A stretch of DNA of 40,465 nt from an uncultured Clostridium sp. (GCA_900553685.1 USEI01000014.1:1-40465), one strand, 5' to 3'; shown: positions 15,713 to 26,344, counted from the first letter of the stretch. Notes: generated by a model not told the origin, from the sequence alone. Translations and numbers: made by a program.

Positions 15713-16708
15713 ATGAGTAATTTGGTAATTAAAGAATTATTTCGGAAAATAGCAACTTTCTTTCGTTTTTCTCTTGTAGCTTTTTTTATATTAATATTAC
15801 TTGCTGGGTTTAGACTATATTTGATTTCAAACTCTAATGCTGAAAATCCTGTTTTTACAGATGGTGATTTACAAATGTATATGTTAGATGTTGGTCAAGG
15901 TGATGCATTTGTATTATTACAAGATGATAAAGCAATGTTAGTTGATGCAGGTCCATTGTATAATTGGAACAAAACTAACAAGGAATTAAAAAGGCTTGGA
16001 GTAAAGAAATTAAATTATGTTGTAATAACTCACTATCATCAAGATCATGCAGGTGGTCTATATAGTGTATTGTTCAATTACAAAGTAGAAAAGTTGATCA
16101 TACCTAATATGTCTAGTTTTAATGTACAGCTTAGTGATTTATTTTATCATTGTATAAATTTTACTACCAAATTTGAGAATCAAATATCTGGAGGTAAGAT
16201 GATAGAATTTGTAAAAAGAGGCGATAAGTTTAATTTTGCAAATTCAGAAGTTAACTTTTTATCACCAACACATGATTTTTATGAAAATCTAAATAATTAT
16301 TCTTTGGTAATGAAAGTCACATATAATGATATAGATATTTTGTTAACTGGCGACATAGAAAAAGATATAGAAAGTGAGTTGTTAAGTTCTAAGACAGATG
16401 TGAGTGCTGATGTATATAAAGCGGCACATCATGGAAGTTGCACATCAAATTCAAAAAAATTTTTAGAAGCAGTAGATCCTCAATATGTTCTCATTTCATC
16501 TAATAATGGTGAAAAAAATCTATATGGGCATCCAATAAAAAGATTTATGGATTATTTAGAAGATGAAGACATAAATGTTTATAGAACTGATGAACAAGGA
16601 ACTGTAAAAATGATGACAGATGGAAAAAATATTGAATTTGATTGTGTGGAAGGAGATTATAAGTCTGGCTTTGAATATTTAGAAAGTATAAGAGAAATGC
16701 AAAAGTAA
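15713..16708 (+). CDS. ComEC/Rec2-like metallo-beta-lactamase-fold hydrolase
   Basis: A 331-residue protein with one N-terminal membrane helix (about 20-42) and an extracytoplasmic MBL domain. YMLDVGQGDAFVLL is the classic ComEC C-terminal-domain start, then VITHYHQDHAGG (HxHxDH zinc site), LTGDIEKDIE and AAHHGS. This is the nuclease-like part of ComEC without the competence channel; stand-alone versions are common in Clostridia and may act on extracellular nucleic acid or nucleotides. I place the start at ATG 15713, with AGAAAGGA about ten bases upstream. Codon 11 is CGG (15743-15745), the only one I find in a native gene outside the two frameshift sites. Confidence 0.85.
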   Translation: MSNLVIKELFRKIATFFRFSLVAFFILILLAGFRLYLISNSNAENPVFTDGDLQMYMLDVGQGDAFVLLQDDKAMLVDAGPLYNWNKTNKELKRLGVKKLNYVVITHYHQDHAGGLYSVLFNYKVEKLIIPNMSSFNVQLSDLFYHCINFTTKFENQISGGKMIEFVKRGDKFNFANSEVNFLSPTHDFYENLNNYSLVMKVTYNDIDILLTGDIEKDIESELLSSKTDVSADVYKAAHHGSCTSNSKKFLEAVDPQYVLISSNNGEKNLYGHPIKRFMDYLEDEDINVYRTDEQGTVKMMTDGKNIEFDCVEGDYKSGFEYLESIREMQK

Positions 16709-16710
16709 CC

Positions 16711-16737
16711 ATCACCTCTCGTATTATGAGAGGTGAT
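16711..16737 (+). terminator. hairpin after the ComEC-like gene
   Basis: A perfect 10-bp stem (ATCACCTCTC with GAGAGGTGAT) three bases after the stop codon. The following tract is only moderately T-rich (AAACCTTTTAAT), so it is a weak terminator or 3'-end stabiliser. Confidence 0.5.
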
Positions 16738-16872
16738 AAACCTTTTAATAATAAAAATTTATATTGATTATTTATTAAAATACTAAAACATAAAATAGCA
16801 AAATATAAATATAAAACTCTAAATATAGAGGTAAATGGTAAAATATAATATATAAAAATAGGAAGAAAAAAT

Positions 16873-17763
16873 ATGTTGATAGATGTCTTAAAAGAGTGTA
16901 CCTTATGTCCTCGTAAATGCAAAGTAAATAGAATTAAAAATGAATTAGGAATGTGCAGAGCAGGTAAGAATATAAAAATAGCATTGTCAAGTTTACATTT
17001 TTTTGAAGAGCCATGTATTAGTGGTTTATTGGGTTCTGGCACAATATTTTTTTCTGGTTGTAACCTAAGATGCTGTTTTTGTCAAAATTATAAAATAAGT
17101 CAAGAGTGCAATGGAAAAGAAATTAGCATAGATGAATTAGCTGATAAATTTATAAAGCTACAAAATGCTAATGCAAATAATATAAATCTTGTAACAGGTT
17201 TTATGTATGTGCCTCAGATTATTGAGGCAATAAAAATTGCAAAAATAAAAGGTTTAAAAATTCCTATAGTGTATAATACAAGCGGATATGAAAATGTTGA
17301 AACTATAAAAATGCTTAATGGCTATGTTGATATTTATTTACCAGATTTAAAATATTATTATAATGAAATTGGAAAAAACTTATCAAAAGTAGATAATTAT
17401 TTTGAAATAGCTACTAAAGCTATAAAAGAAATGTATAACCAAGTCGGAAGTCCAGTATTTAATGAAAATGGAATTATGAAAAAAGGTTTAATAATAAGAC
17501 ATCTAGTATTACCAAATCATATTAGAAATAGTAAGATGATATTAAAATGGATTAAAGAAAATTTTAGTAATAAAATTTTAGTTAGTGTTATGGCACAATA
17601 TTTTCCAAGTTTTAAAGCTAATGAAACAGAAGATATTAATAGAAAACTGAATCAAGATGAATACAAAGAGATAGAAGAATTTGTAAGTAATTTAAATATA
17701 AATGGTTATATACAAGATTTGGAAGATAATGAAGAACAATATGTTCCAAATTTTGAAATATAA
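16873..17763 (+). CDS. radical SAM protein, PflA-like
   Basis: A 296-residue protein. An N-terminal Cys-rich segment (CTLCPRKCKVNR, then LGMCRAG) precedes the radical SAM CxxxCxxC in FFSGCNLRCCFCQN (Cys63, Cys67, Cys70), which binds the 4Fe-4S cluster and S-adenosylmethionine. A TIM-barrel half follows with YNTSGYE and VDIYLPDLKYY. This layout matches the PflX/pyruvate-formate-lyase-activating-like family, whose partner is often unknown. No glycyl-radical enzyme gene is adjacent, so the target cannot be named. ATG 16873 has AGGAAGA upstream. Confidence 0.85.
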   Translation: MLIDVLKECTLCPRKCKVNRIKNELGMCRAGKNIKIALSSLHFFEEPCISGLLGSGTIFFSGCNLRCCFCQNYKISQECNGKEISIDELADKFIKLQNANANNINLVTGFMYVPQIIEAIKIAKIKGLKIPIVYNTSGYENVETIKMLNGYVDIYLPDLKYYYNEIGKNLSKVDNYFEIATKAIKEMYNQVGSPVFNENGIMKKGLIIRHLVLPNHIRNSKMILKWIKENFSNKILVSVMAQYFPSFKANETEDINRKLNQDEYKEIEEFVSNLNINGYIQDLEDNEEQYVPNFEI

Positions 17764-17790
17764 ATATAATTGTTTATATTATAAAATAAA

Positions 17791-17816
17791 AAGTTTGTGA
17801 AAAAATGCACAAACTT
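17791..17816 (+). terminator. hairpin after the radical SAM gene
   Basis: AAGTTTGTG pairs with CACAAACTT (9 bp, 8-base loop), followed by AATTAATT. Probably a terminator with a weak T tract. Confidence 0.55.
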
Positions 17817-17946
17817 AATTAATTATAACATAGATTTTTGCAAAATTCAAATAACAAGATTATATGATAAAGTTAGATATAATGAATGAATAGAAGATGT
17901 TATTAAGAAAAGTGAATAAAATTAGATAAATTAGAAAAAAATATAT

Positions 17947-17975
17947 TTGATAGCTATAAGAATATATGCTATTAT
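17947..17975 (+). promoter_or_regulatory. promoter of 6S RNA
   Basis: TTGATA, a 17-base spacer and TATTAT with extended -10 TGC. Transcription would start near 17982, just before the 6S RNA. Confidence 0.6.
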
Positions 17976-17983
17976 ATATACAA

Positions 17984-18192
17984 CAACTAAATAATAATTT
18001 TCCCTGCGTAGTGCGTATAGACTGAATTTTTAGAACCTACAAGTTTTGAAAGGGGAGCCTGGTCTCTAGATATGGCGTGTATGCTTGCATTTATGTAAGA
18101 AACCCATGAGTATTTAGGAAGGCACCCACCTGTGTGAGTACAGGTCCATAAAAATTCTTCAACTTACGGCTTGGACGTGGGGCTTTTTTTAT
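17984..18192 (+). ncRNA. ssrS: 6S RNA
   Basis: A G+C-richer segment in an AT-rich gap with Firmicute 6S RNA features. It has a 5' arm starting CCCTGCGTAGTGCG, then AACCTACAAGTTTTGAAAGGGGAGCCTGG, then AAACCCATGAG. The 3' side includes the conserved GGCACCCACCTG with a small ACCTG/CAGGT hairpin, ending CTTACGGCTTGGACGTGGGG and a T7 tract. 6S RNA mimics an open promoter and binds sigma-A RNA polymerase. The call rests on remembered consensus and layout. The exact ends are uncertain; a promoter lies just upstream. Confidence 0.75.
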
Positions 18193-18338
18193 ATTCAAAC
18201 GATTTATATGAACTTAATAATAAATTGCTATTTCTAATAATATAATTTTAATATTTGATTAATATGTAGTTGTATACATTAAGTATTTAGTTAATATTAG
18301 TTTAATAACTAGTTAATATTTTAAATTACCATAAAAAG

Positions 18339-18367
18339 TTGAAATAATAGTAAAAATATGGTATAAT
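18339..18367 (+). promoter_or_regulatory. promoter of the GC-richer hypothetical gene
   Basis: TTGAAA, a 17-base spacer and TATAAT with extended -10 TGG. The leader that follows can form a CTCACC/GGTGAG hairpin (18407-18436) before the Shine-Dalgarno. Confidence 0.6.
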
Positions 18368-18457
18368 AATAGTTGAGTAACAAGAAAATAGATTGACCTA
18401 TTGGTCCTCACCGAGAATATAAGAATATTTGGTGAGCAAAAAAGAGGAGGAAACGTA

Positions 18458-19279
18458 ATGATTACAAAACAACACACAGCACTTTATTTCTTAGCACTCA
18501 CAGCAAAACGGAAAGAGGGAGACTCTTATGTAAAATGCTACGAGGAACTGCATGAAGGTTTAGCTTGGGTATTATTACCTGATGCAATTCGTGCATACAT
18601 TGGTCCGCGTCAGGCAGGACATTTTGAGAAACTTCCCAACGGAACCGATACTTCTTGGATGAAGTACCCTGCACCGGAGGTGCTCAAATCTCTTACAAAA
18701 GAGTCTGCACAGAGCGAAATTAAATTCCATCTGGCCGACGGATATCCGAAATGTGTGATTGGTGAGCAAACCGATGTTGGTCTGTTCGATCAAAAGAACT
18801 GGAACCACAAGTTTTATCACGAGCTTCGTATTCACATGTTGCAGGATTATATGCTGGATGGCATTCTGCGAAACAGGATGATTCATCACGAAAACAGATT
18901 TGCAGATCAGTTTGCACTTCAGCACAATCCGCAAATCGTGTTGGACGGAAAACAGCTGCGTCAGCAGGTAGCAATGTTTGAAGAGGCAGGTTTTCTCAGA
19001 CTGGTGAAGACAGTATATGAAAATACTGGAATTTTGCTTGATAGCAAATGGTTTGAAGAGAATGTCCTCACTACTTTGCTGGAAGTCTATCCGGAAGATT
19101 TGGCAAGGAATACGTTTAAGTATATGGTTATGTCAGATGAGCAGAATCAGAGAATCCAGAGTCTGCAGTTTGAACTCACAGATGAAGAGCGCAATGCTCT
19201 GATCATCACAGATAAACTGGACGACGTTCTGGATGAACTGTACGCAGATGCATACCTGTATACCGCAGATGAACTCTAA
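18458..19279 (+). CDS. conserved hypothetical protein, probably horizontally acquired
   Basis: A 273-residue soluble protein beginning ITKQHTALYFLALTAKR. It has an early segment HEGLAWVLLPDAIRAYIGPRQAGHFE and a His-rich middle (NHKFYHELRIHMLQDYMLDGILRNRMIHHE) that could bind metal; the early part faintly recalls zinc-dependent phospholipase C-type proteins, but I cannot claim that. The G+C is roughly in the mid-40s percent, far above the neighbours, with C/G-ending codons and a CGG at codon 15. It has its own promoter, an AGGAGG Shine-Dalgarno and a strong terminator, so it forms a self-contained transcription unit. I recall similar proteins in Lachnospiraceae genomes; the function is unknown. 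Confidence 0.75.
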   Translation: MITKQHTALYFLALTAKRKEGDSYVKCYEELHEGLAWVLLPDAIRAYIGPRQAGHFEKLPNGTDTSWMKYPAPEVLKSLTKESAQSEIKFHLADGYPKCVIGEQTDVGLFDQKNWNHKFYHELRIHMLQDYMLDGILRNRMIHHENRFADQFALQHNPQIVLDGKQLRQQVAMFEEAGFLRLVKTVYENTGILLDSKWFEENVLTTLLEVYPEDLARNTFKYMVMSDEQNQRIQSLQFELTDEERNALIITDKLDDVLDELYADAYLYTADEL

Positions 19280-19306
19280 GTAAGAAGCTGTAAAGAAACC
19301 GAATCG

Positions 19307-19342
19307 TCAACAAACCCGTCGTATGACGGGTTTGTTGATTTT
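19307..19342 (+). terminator. strong intrinsic terminator
   Basis: A perfect 14-bp stem (arms 19307-19320 and 19325-19338) with a GTAT tetraloop and a T tract. It is GC-rich like the preceding gene. Confidence 0.9.
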
Positions 19343-19516
19343 AAGTGTAAAGCTAACAGATTTAATATTTAAAATATATAAGATTTTATTAGAATAAATT
19401 TGTAGCATTATGTAGATATAAAAAATAATGATTTTAGACTAAAAATATATAATTGTTTAATTTTTTTAAAAAATGTGATATAAAGAAGATAAGGAAAGTT
19501 TTGAAAGGAGATTTTT

Positions 19517-20371
19517 ATGCAAATAAAAGAAATTTTGAAACTTGGTGTGGAACTTTTAAGAGAAAAAAATATAGAGGAACCAAATTTAAAAGTTAAAATG
19601 TTACTTTCTGATGTTTTAAATAAAACAAAAGAATATCTTATAATACATGACGAAGAAGAAGTTAATGAAAATGAAAAAAAAGTTTTTTTAGAAAAAATTG
19701 AAAGATTAAGAAATTATGAACCGATACAATATATTTTAAATCGACAAGAATTTATGGGATTTAGTTTTTCAGTTAATGAAAATGTACTAATTCCTCAACC
19801 AGATACAGAAAATTTAGTTGAAGAAGTACTTCATATAGCTGATAAATTAGACAAAGATATAAATGAAGAAATTAGAATTTTAGATTTATGCACAGGAAGT
19901 GGTGCAATAGCAATTTCAATAGCAAAATTATTAGGAAAAAAAGTATTAGTTTATGCTTCGGATATAAGTGCTGAAGCACTAAAAGTTGCAGAAGAAAATT
20001 CAATGAACAACATGGTTAATATTTATTTTTTTAAATCTAATTTATTTGAAAAAATTTCTAATCTTTATAAATTTGATATAATTGTTTCAAATCCACCATA
20101 TATAGAAACTAAAAAAATAGAAAATTTACCTGAAGAAGTAAAAAGAGAACCTAAAATTGCTTTAGATGGCGGAGAAGATGGACTAAAGTTTTATAAAGAA
20201 ATTTCTAAAGAAGCAAAAAAATATTTATTAGAAAATGGTTATTTAGCTTTTGAAATTGGGTATAATCAGAGAGAATATGTAGAAAGTATTTTAAAACAAG
20301 ATAGATATAAAAACATTTATTCTAGAAAAGACTTATCTGGAAATGATAGGGTTGTTATAGCACAAAAATAA
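19517..20371 (+). CDS. prmC: peptide chain release factor N5-glutamine methyltransferase
   Basis: A 284-residue SAM-dependent methyltransferase that modifies the GGQ glutamine of release factors RF1/RF2. It has an N-terminal helical domain (about 1-85, with EPIQYILNRQEFMGFSF), the motif LIPQPDTENLVE, the SAM-binding loop ILDLCTGSGAIAIS, and the catalytic IIVSNPPYIE. The family residues ALDGGEDGLKFY are also present. AAAGGAG lies before the ATG. It is followed after 18 bases by whiA and then hemW, probably one transcript. Confidence 0.94.
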   Translation: MQIKEILKLGVELLREKNIEEPNLKVKMLLSDVLNKTKEYLIIHDEEEVNENEKKVFLEKIERLRNYEPIQYILNRQEFMGFSFSVNENVLIPQPDTENLVEEVLHIADKLDKDINEEIRILDLCTGSGAIAISIAKLLGKKVLVYASDISAEALKVAEENSMNNMVNIYFFKSNLFEKISNLYKFDIIVSNPPYIETKKIENLPEEVKREPKIALDGGEDGLKFYKEISKEAKKYLLENGYLAFEIGYNQREYVESILKQDRYKNIYSRKDLSGNDRVVIAQK

Positions 20372-20389
20372 GAATTAGGAGTAAAAAAT

Positions 20390-21250
20390 ATGTCTTTTTC
20401 ATCAGAAATAAAGGAAGAATTAAGTAAAATAAATAATTTAAAAAATAAAGAACTAATAAAATCAGAATTTTTAGGATATATTTTAACTGGAAATACAACT
20501 AATAGTGAAAATTTTTTAGAATTTATTACAGAAAATGAATTTAATATTGAGAGATTTTATAAAATTCTTTTTAGTTTAAACATTGAATATGAGCCTAGTA
20601 TAAGAGGAAAAGTATTTGTTGCAACTATAGAAAAAAACGAAAAAGTAAATGAATTATTGCAATTAAAACTTGATGATGTAGATGAATCTAAAAAGGCAAT
20701 AGTTAAAGGAAGTTTTTTGGGTGCGGGTTCTATTAATGATCCTAAAAAACAATATCATCTTGAAATAATTTTTCAAGAAAAGAATAATGCAGAATATATT
20801 TTAAATTTATGTAAAAGTTTTAATGTACATTTAAAACTTTTAGAAAATAAAAACAAAACATATTTATATATAAAAGATGCAGAAGAAATATCAAAATTTT
20901 TAGCTTTAATTGGTGCAAGTAAAGCAGTTTTGAATTTAGAAGAAATAAGGATAACAAAAGAAATAAAAAATAATGTAAATAGATTAGTTAATTGTGAAAC
21001 AGCAAATCTTAATAAAATAGTTAATGCTTCAGTTAATCAAATTAATGATATAAAATTGATTATGAATTTAAAAAAATTTGATGAATTACCAGATTATTTA
21101 AAAGAAATTGCAATGATAAGGCTAGAAAATCCAGAAGTAAGCTTAAAATCTTTAGGAGAAATGTTAGAAAATCCTATAGGTAAATCTGGAGTAAATCATA
21201 GATTACAAAAAATTCATGAAATAGCAGAAGAATTAAGACAAAGTAAATGA
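20390..21250 (+). CDS. whiA: WhiA-family DNA-binding protein
   Basis: A 286-residue protein joining a degenerate LAGLIDADG endonuclease-like domain (residues about 85-185, with VKGSFLGAGSINDPKKQYHLEI) to a C-terminal HTH (LKEIAMIRLENPEVSLKSLGEMLENPIGKSGVNHRLQKI). WhiA controls cell division and sporulation genes in Gram-positives. Here it is not in the usual yvcK-rapZ neighbourhood but between prmC and hemW. It ends with TGA (21248-21250), the least-used stop in this window. Confidence 0.93.
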   Translation: MSFSSEIKEELSKINNLKNKELIKSEFLGYILTGNTTNSENFLEFITENEFNIERFYKILFSLNIEYEPSIRGKVFVATIEKNEKVNELLQLKLDDVDESKKAIVKGSFLGAGSINDPKKQYHLEIIFQEKNNAEYILNLCKSFNVHLKLLENKNKTYLYIKDAEEISKFLALIGASKAVLNLEEIRITKEIKNNVNRLVNCETANLNKIVNASVNQINDIKLIMNLKKFDELPDYLKEIAMIRLENPEVSLKSLGEMLENPIGKSGVNHRLQKIHEIAEELRQSK

Positions 21251-21277
21251 TTTAAAATTAAAAATTGAGGAATAAAA

Positions 21278-22414
21278 ATGGAAAGATTTGGCATTTATAT
21301 ACATATACCTTTTTGTGTGAAAAAATGTAGTTATTGTGATTTTGTTTCTTTTTGTTCAGATGAAAAAATATGGGAGCAATATACCAATGCTGTAGTATGT
21401 GAAATAGAAAATAAAAAAATAGAAAATCCTAAAAAGGTTACAACTATATATATTGGAGGAGGGACTCCATCATTAATACCTGAAAACTATATAGTAAAAA
21501 TAATTAATACAGTAAAAAGTAGATTCAAAATAGAAGAATCAGCAGAAATAACAATTGAAGTAAATCCAGGAACTGTTACAGAAAAAAAATTAGTTGCTTA
21601 TAAAAATGTAGGAATAAATAGAATTAGTATTGGACTTCAATCAGCAGAAGATAGGATTTTAAAATTAATTGGACGAATTCACAATTATCAAACTTTTTTA
21701 AGCACATATAATTTAACAAGAAATATTGGATTTGAGAATATAAATGTTGATTTAATGCTTGCAATTCCAACTCAGACAAAAGGAGAATTATTAAATACTT
21801 TAAATAAAGTAATTGAGTTAAAGCCAAATCATATTTCTTTATATTCATTGATTGTAGAAGAAAATACTGAAATAAAAAAAGCGTTGGAAGTTGGAAAATT
21901 AGAATACGTTGATGAGAAAGTTGAAAGAGAAATGTATTGGAAAACAAAGAGAATATTAGAAAAAAATGGATATTTTCATTATGAAATTTCTAATTTCGCT
22001 AAAAGAGGGTTGGAGTCTAAACATAATATGGATTGTTGGAATCAGGAAGAATATATTGGATTTGGAATTGCTGCACATTCTTATATAAATAATAAAAGAT
22101 TTTCAAATATCTCCAATCTAGAAGAATATATAAAAAATATAAATGAAGAAAATTTTGAGAAAAATATAGAACTTCATGAAAATCAAACTAAACAAGATAA
22201 AATGAAAGAGTATATGATGATTGGACTAAGAAAAATAGGCGGTATTAGTATATCAGAATTTGAAAGAAGATTTAGAATTTCACCATTATTTTATTTTAGA
22301 TTTGAAATAGATAAATTGGTTAAAGAAAATTTATTAGAGGTAGATTTAGATTATATAAAACTTACTAAAAAAGGATTAGATTTTGCCAATATAGTTTTTG
22401 AAGAATTTATATAA
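21278..22414 (+). CDS. hemW: radical SAM heme chaperone HemW
   Basis: A 378-residue radical SAM protein. The IYIHIPFCVKKCSYCDF segment has the CxxxCxxC cluster ligands Cys13, Cys17 and Cys20 plus the CDF triplet that distinguishes HemW from coproporphyrinogen dehydrogenase HemN. It continues with TIYIGGGTPSLIP, ITIEVNPGTV, NRISIGLQS, DLMLAIPTQT and HISLYSL. The C-terminal wing (MKEYMMIGLRKIGGIS) is the HemW domain. HemW binds heme and delivers it to respiratory enzymes. GAGG lies upstream of the ATG. Confidence 0.92.
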   Translation: MERFGIYIHIPFCVKKCSYCDFVSFCSDEKIWEQYTNAVVCEIENKKIENPKKVTTIYIGGGTPSLIPENYIVKIINTVKSRFKIEESAEITIEVNPGTVTEKKLVAYKNVGINRISIGLQSAEDRILKLIGRIHNYQTFLSTYNLTRNIGFENINVDLMLAIPTQTKGELLNTLNKVIELKPNHISLYSLIVEENTEIKKALEVGKLEYVDEKVEREMYWKTKRILEKNGYFHYEISNFAKRGLESKHNMDCWNQEEYIGFGIAAHSYINNKRFSNISNLEEYIKNINEENFEKNIELHENQTKQDKMKEYMMIGLRKIGGISISEFERRFRISPLFYFRFEIDKLVKENLLEVDLDYIKLTKKGLDFANIVFEEFI

Positions 22415-22520
22415 TAAGTTTTTATTATTTTAATTTATAATTATATAATGTATTTTTAGAGTTATATAGAAATTTAAATAAGAAGTGTAATTTTATAAAA
22501 AATAATATATAAAACATTTT

Positions 22521-22557
22521 AAATATATGAATTTTAATATGAATTCATATATTTTTT
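22521..22557 (+). terminator. intrinsic terminator after hemW
   Basis: A 13-bp AT-only stem apart from one GC pair (arms 22521-22533 and 22542-22554), followed by a T run. Confidence 0.65.
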
Positions 22558-22638
22558 GTAAAAAAATTAGTAAAGGAGAAAATTATAATATACCTCATAG
22601 TATAGATAAAAATTAATAAAAATAAATTAAATTTTCTA

Positions 22639-22667
22639 TTGACAAACAAGTAATAAAGTTATATTAT
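22639..22667 (+). promoter_or_regulatory. hrcA operon promoter
   Basis: TTGACA (22639-22644), a 17-base spacer and TATTAT (22662-22667), with the CIRCE-like operator starting directly after the -10. Confidence 0.75.
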
Positions 22668-22668
22668 A

Positions 22669-22695
22669 TTAGCAGTCAAACATTAGGTTTGCTAA
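22669..22695. promoter_or_regulatory. diverged CIRCE operator
   Basis: TTAGCAGTC-N9-GTTTGCTAA keeps the exact 9-9-9 CIRCE architecture. The arms differ from the consensus TTAGCACTC-N9-GAGTGCTAA at one position on the left and two on the right. It is placed over the transcription start of hrcA, as expected for autoregulation by HrcA. Confidence 0.8.
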
Positions 22696-22709
22696 AAGAG
22701 GTGTAAAAA

Positions 22710-23735
22710 ATGTCGGAAGAATTAGACAAGCGAAAGAGAAAAATATTACAAGCTATTATAGAAGAATATATAGACACTGCTGAACCAGTAAGTTCGGGTA
22801 ACTTAGTAAAAGCTTTAGAAGTAAGTAGTGCAACAATAAGAAATGAAATGGCAGAGCTTGAAAAAATAGGTTATCTTGAAAAGCCACACACTTCAGCAGG
22901 TAGAATACCTTCACAAAAGGGGTATAGATATTATGTAGATGAGTTGATAAGAGATGACAAAATAAATAAAAGAGAAATGGATATAATTAAACAAAGATTG
23001 GAAACTAAAGTAAATGCTTTAGAAGATTTAACAAAGATAGCTACCACAACTTTATCTGAAATAACTCATTATACAACAATAACAATAACTCCAGATGTGC
23101 ATAATCATACAATAATAGATATAAAGTTTGTGTTATTAGGTAGTAGAGTTTTAATGGCTGTAATTCTTACTGATTCAGGAATTATAAGAGAATCTATTAT
23201 AAAATTTGATGAAGATATTGTTCAAGAACAAGTTGATGATTTAACATATATATTTAGAAATAAATTAGTTGGAAAGCCTCTAGAAGTAATGAATTCTCCA
23301 CTAGAAGAGTTTATTATGAAGGAAATGAAAACAGGAATAAATATAATAAGAAAGGTTATCGAAGAAATAAATAAAATTATATTAGATTCACAATCTGTTT
23401 ATTTAGATGGTGCAAATAGAGTAGTTGATATGCCAGAATTTAAAAAAGTTGATGTAGCAAAAGAATTTTTAAATGTACTAGATGCTAAAAATTTAGTGGC
23501 AGATGTATTAAATACTGGTGTAGCAGACAATATAAATATATATATCGGTGAAGAAACAGAAAAAGAAGAATTAAAGAATTTTAGTATAGTAACATTTAAT
23601 CATTTATTAGAAGATAAAGATATAGGAACTATAGGAATTATAGGACCAACTAGAATGGACTATTCTAAAGTAATTTCAGTAATGAAATATATAAGTAAAA
23701 AACTAAATGAAGATTTCAAAAAAGGAAAATTCTAA
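22710..23735 (+). CDS. hrcA: heat-inducible transcription repressor HrcA
   Basis: A 341-residue repressor of the class I heat-shock operons; it binds CIRCE. The N-terminal winged helix (KILQAIIEEYIDTAEPVSSGNLVK, then VSSATIRNEMAELEKIGYLEKPHTSAGRIPSQKGYRYYVDEL) is highly conserved, followed by a GAF-like domain and the C-terminal GIIGPTRMDYSKVISVMKYIS. GAGGTG lies before the ATG. It heads hrcA-grpE-dnaK-(mazG-like)-dnaJ, and a CIRCE-like operator covers its promoter. Confidence 0.96.
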   Translation: MSEELDKRKRKILQAIIEEYIDTAEPVSSGNLVKALEVSSATIRNEMAELEKIGYLEKPHTSAGRIPSQKGYRYYVDELIRDDKINKREMDIIKQRLETKVNALEDLTKIATTTLSEITHYTTITITPDVHNHTIIDIKFVLLGSRVLMAVILTDSGIIRESIIKFDEDIVQEQVDDLTYIFRNKLVGKPLEVMNSPLEEFIMKEMKTGINIIRKVIEEINKIILDSQSVYLDGANRVVDMPEFKKVDVAKEFLNVLDAKNLVADVLNTGVADNINIYIGEETEKEELKNFSIVTFNHLLEDKDIGTIGIIGPTRMDYSKVISVMKYISKKLNEDFKKGKF

Positions 23736-23752
23736 GAAAGTGAGGAATTGTT

Positions 23753-24298
23753 TTGGAAAACGAGGAAAAAGATTTAAAAGAAGAAACAAAAAAGGTTAAA
23801 CAAGAAGCAAAAAATGAAACAGAGGTAAAAAATGAAGAAGTAAAAGTTGAAACTGAAGTTTCAAAAGAAAGTAAAGAAAATAGTGAATATGAAGAGCTAA
23901 ATGATAGATATAAAAGACTATTAGCAGAATTTGAAAATTATAAAAAAAGAAGTCAAAAAGAAAAAGAAAATATCTATGGAATGATTACAGGAGATGTTGT
24001 TGCAACAATGCTTCCAATAATGGATAATCTAGAAAAAGCTGCAGAAGCAAAAACAGATGATGTACAATATCAAGATGGAATAAAATTAGTTGCAAGACAA
24101 TTTCAAGATGCTTTGAAAAGATTAGGACTAGAGGAAATTGAAACTTTAGGAAAGAGATTTGATCCAGAATTTCATGAAGCAGTAAGTCATATAGAAGATG
24201 AAACAAAAGGAGAACAAGAAATTGTTCAAGAATATAGAAAAGGTTATAAGATTGGTAATAAGGTAGTAAGACATTCTATGGTAATTGTTGCTAATTAA
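23753..24298 (+). CDS. grpE: nucleotide exchange factor GrpE
   Basis: A 181-residue co-chaperone that releases ADP from DnaK. It has a Lys/Glu-rich N-terminal tail (about 1-45), the long dimer helix (YEELNDRYKRLLAEFENYKKRSQKEKENI) and a C-terminal beta domain (LGKRFDPEFHEAVSHIED, GYKIGNKVVRHSMVIVAN). It begins with TTG 23753, supported by GAGG seven bases upstream; no ATG is available. It starts 17 bases after hrcA and is presumably co-transcribed and translated with it. Confidence 0.95.
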   Translation: MENEEKDLKEETKKVKQEAKNETEVKNEEVKVETEVSKESKENSEYEELNDRYKRLLAEFENYKKRSQKEKENIYGMITGDVVATMLPIMDNLEKAAEAKTDDVQYQDGIKLVARQFQDALKRLGLEEIETLGKRFDPEFHEAVSHIEDETKGEQEIVQEYRKGYKIGNKVVRHSMVIVAN

Positions 24299-24387
24299 AA
24301 TAGTTAATAATAATAAATTATTATAAATTAAACTAAAGAGAAAAGGATTATAAGATAATTCAAAATGAAAATAAAAATAGTTTTTAG

Positions 24388-26262
<1,875 letters not shown>

Positions 26263-26315
26263 TTTAATATAAAATATTGAATTTTATAGAAGTGAATAAA
26301 TATAATGGTTATAAG

Positions 26316-26344
26316 AGAGGTCAGAAAATTTTTCTCTGGCCTCT
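26316..26344 (+). other. hairpin between dnaK and the MazG-like gene
   Basis: AGAGGTCAGA and TCTCTGGCCTCT pair with one G-U and a bulge around an AAAATTTTT loop. No T tract follows, so it is more likely a processing or attenuating hairpin that sets the dnaK to dnaJ expression ratio than a full terminator. Confidence 0.4.

Noticed and set aside
21248..21280. Genome-wide reading of TGA as Trp (whiA would then read through into hemW, which is in the same frame)
   Set aside because: WhiA ends at its usual place, hemW has its own Shine-Dalgarno and start, and Trp is encoded by TGG throughout the other genes. The shared frame has a one-in-three chance.
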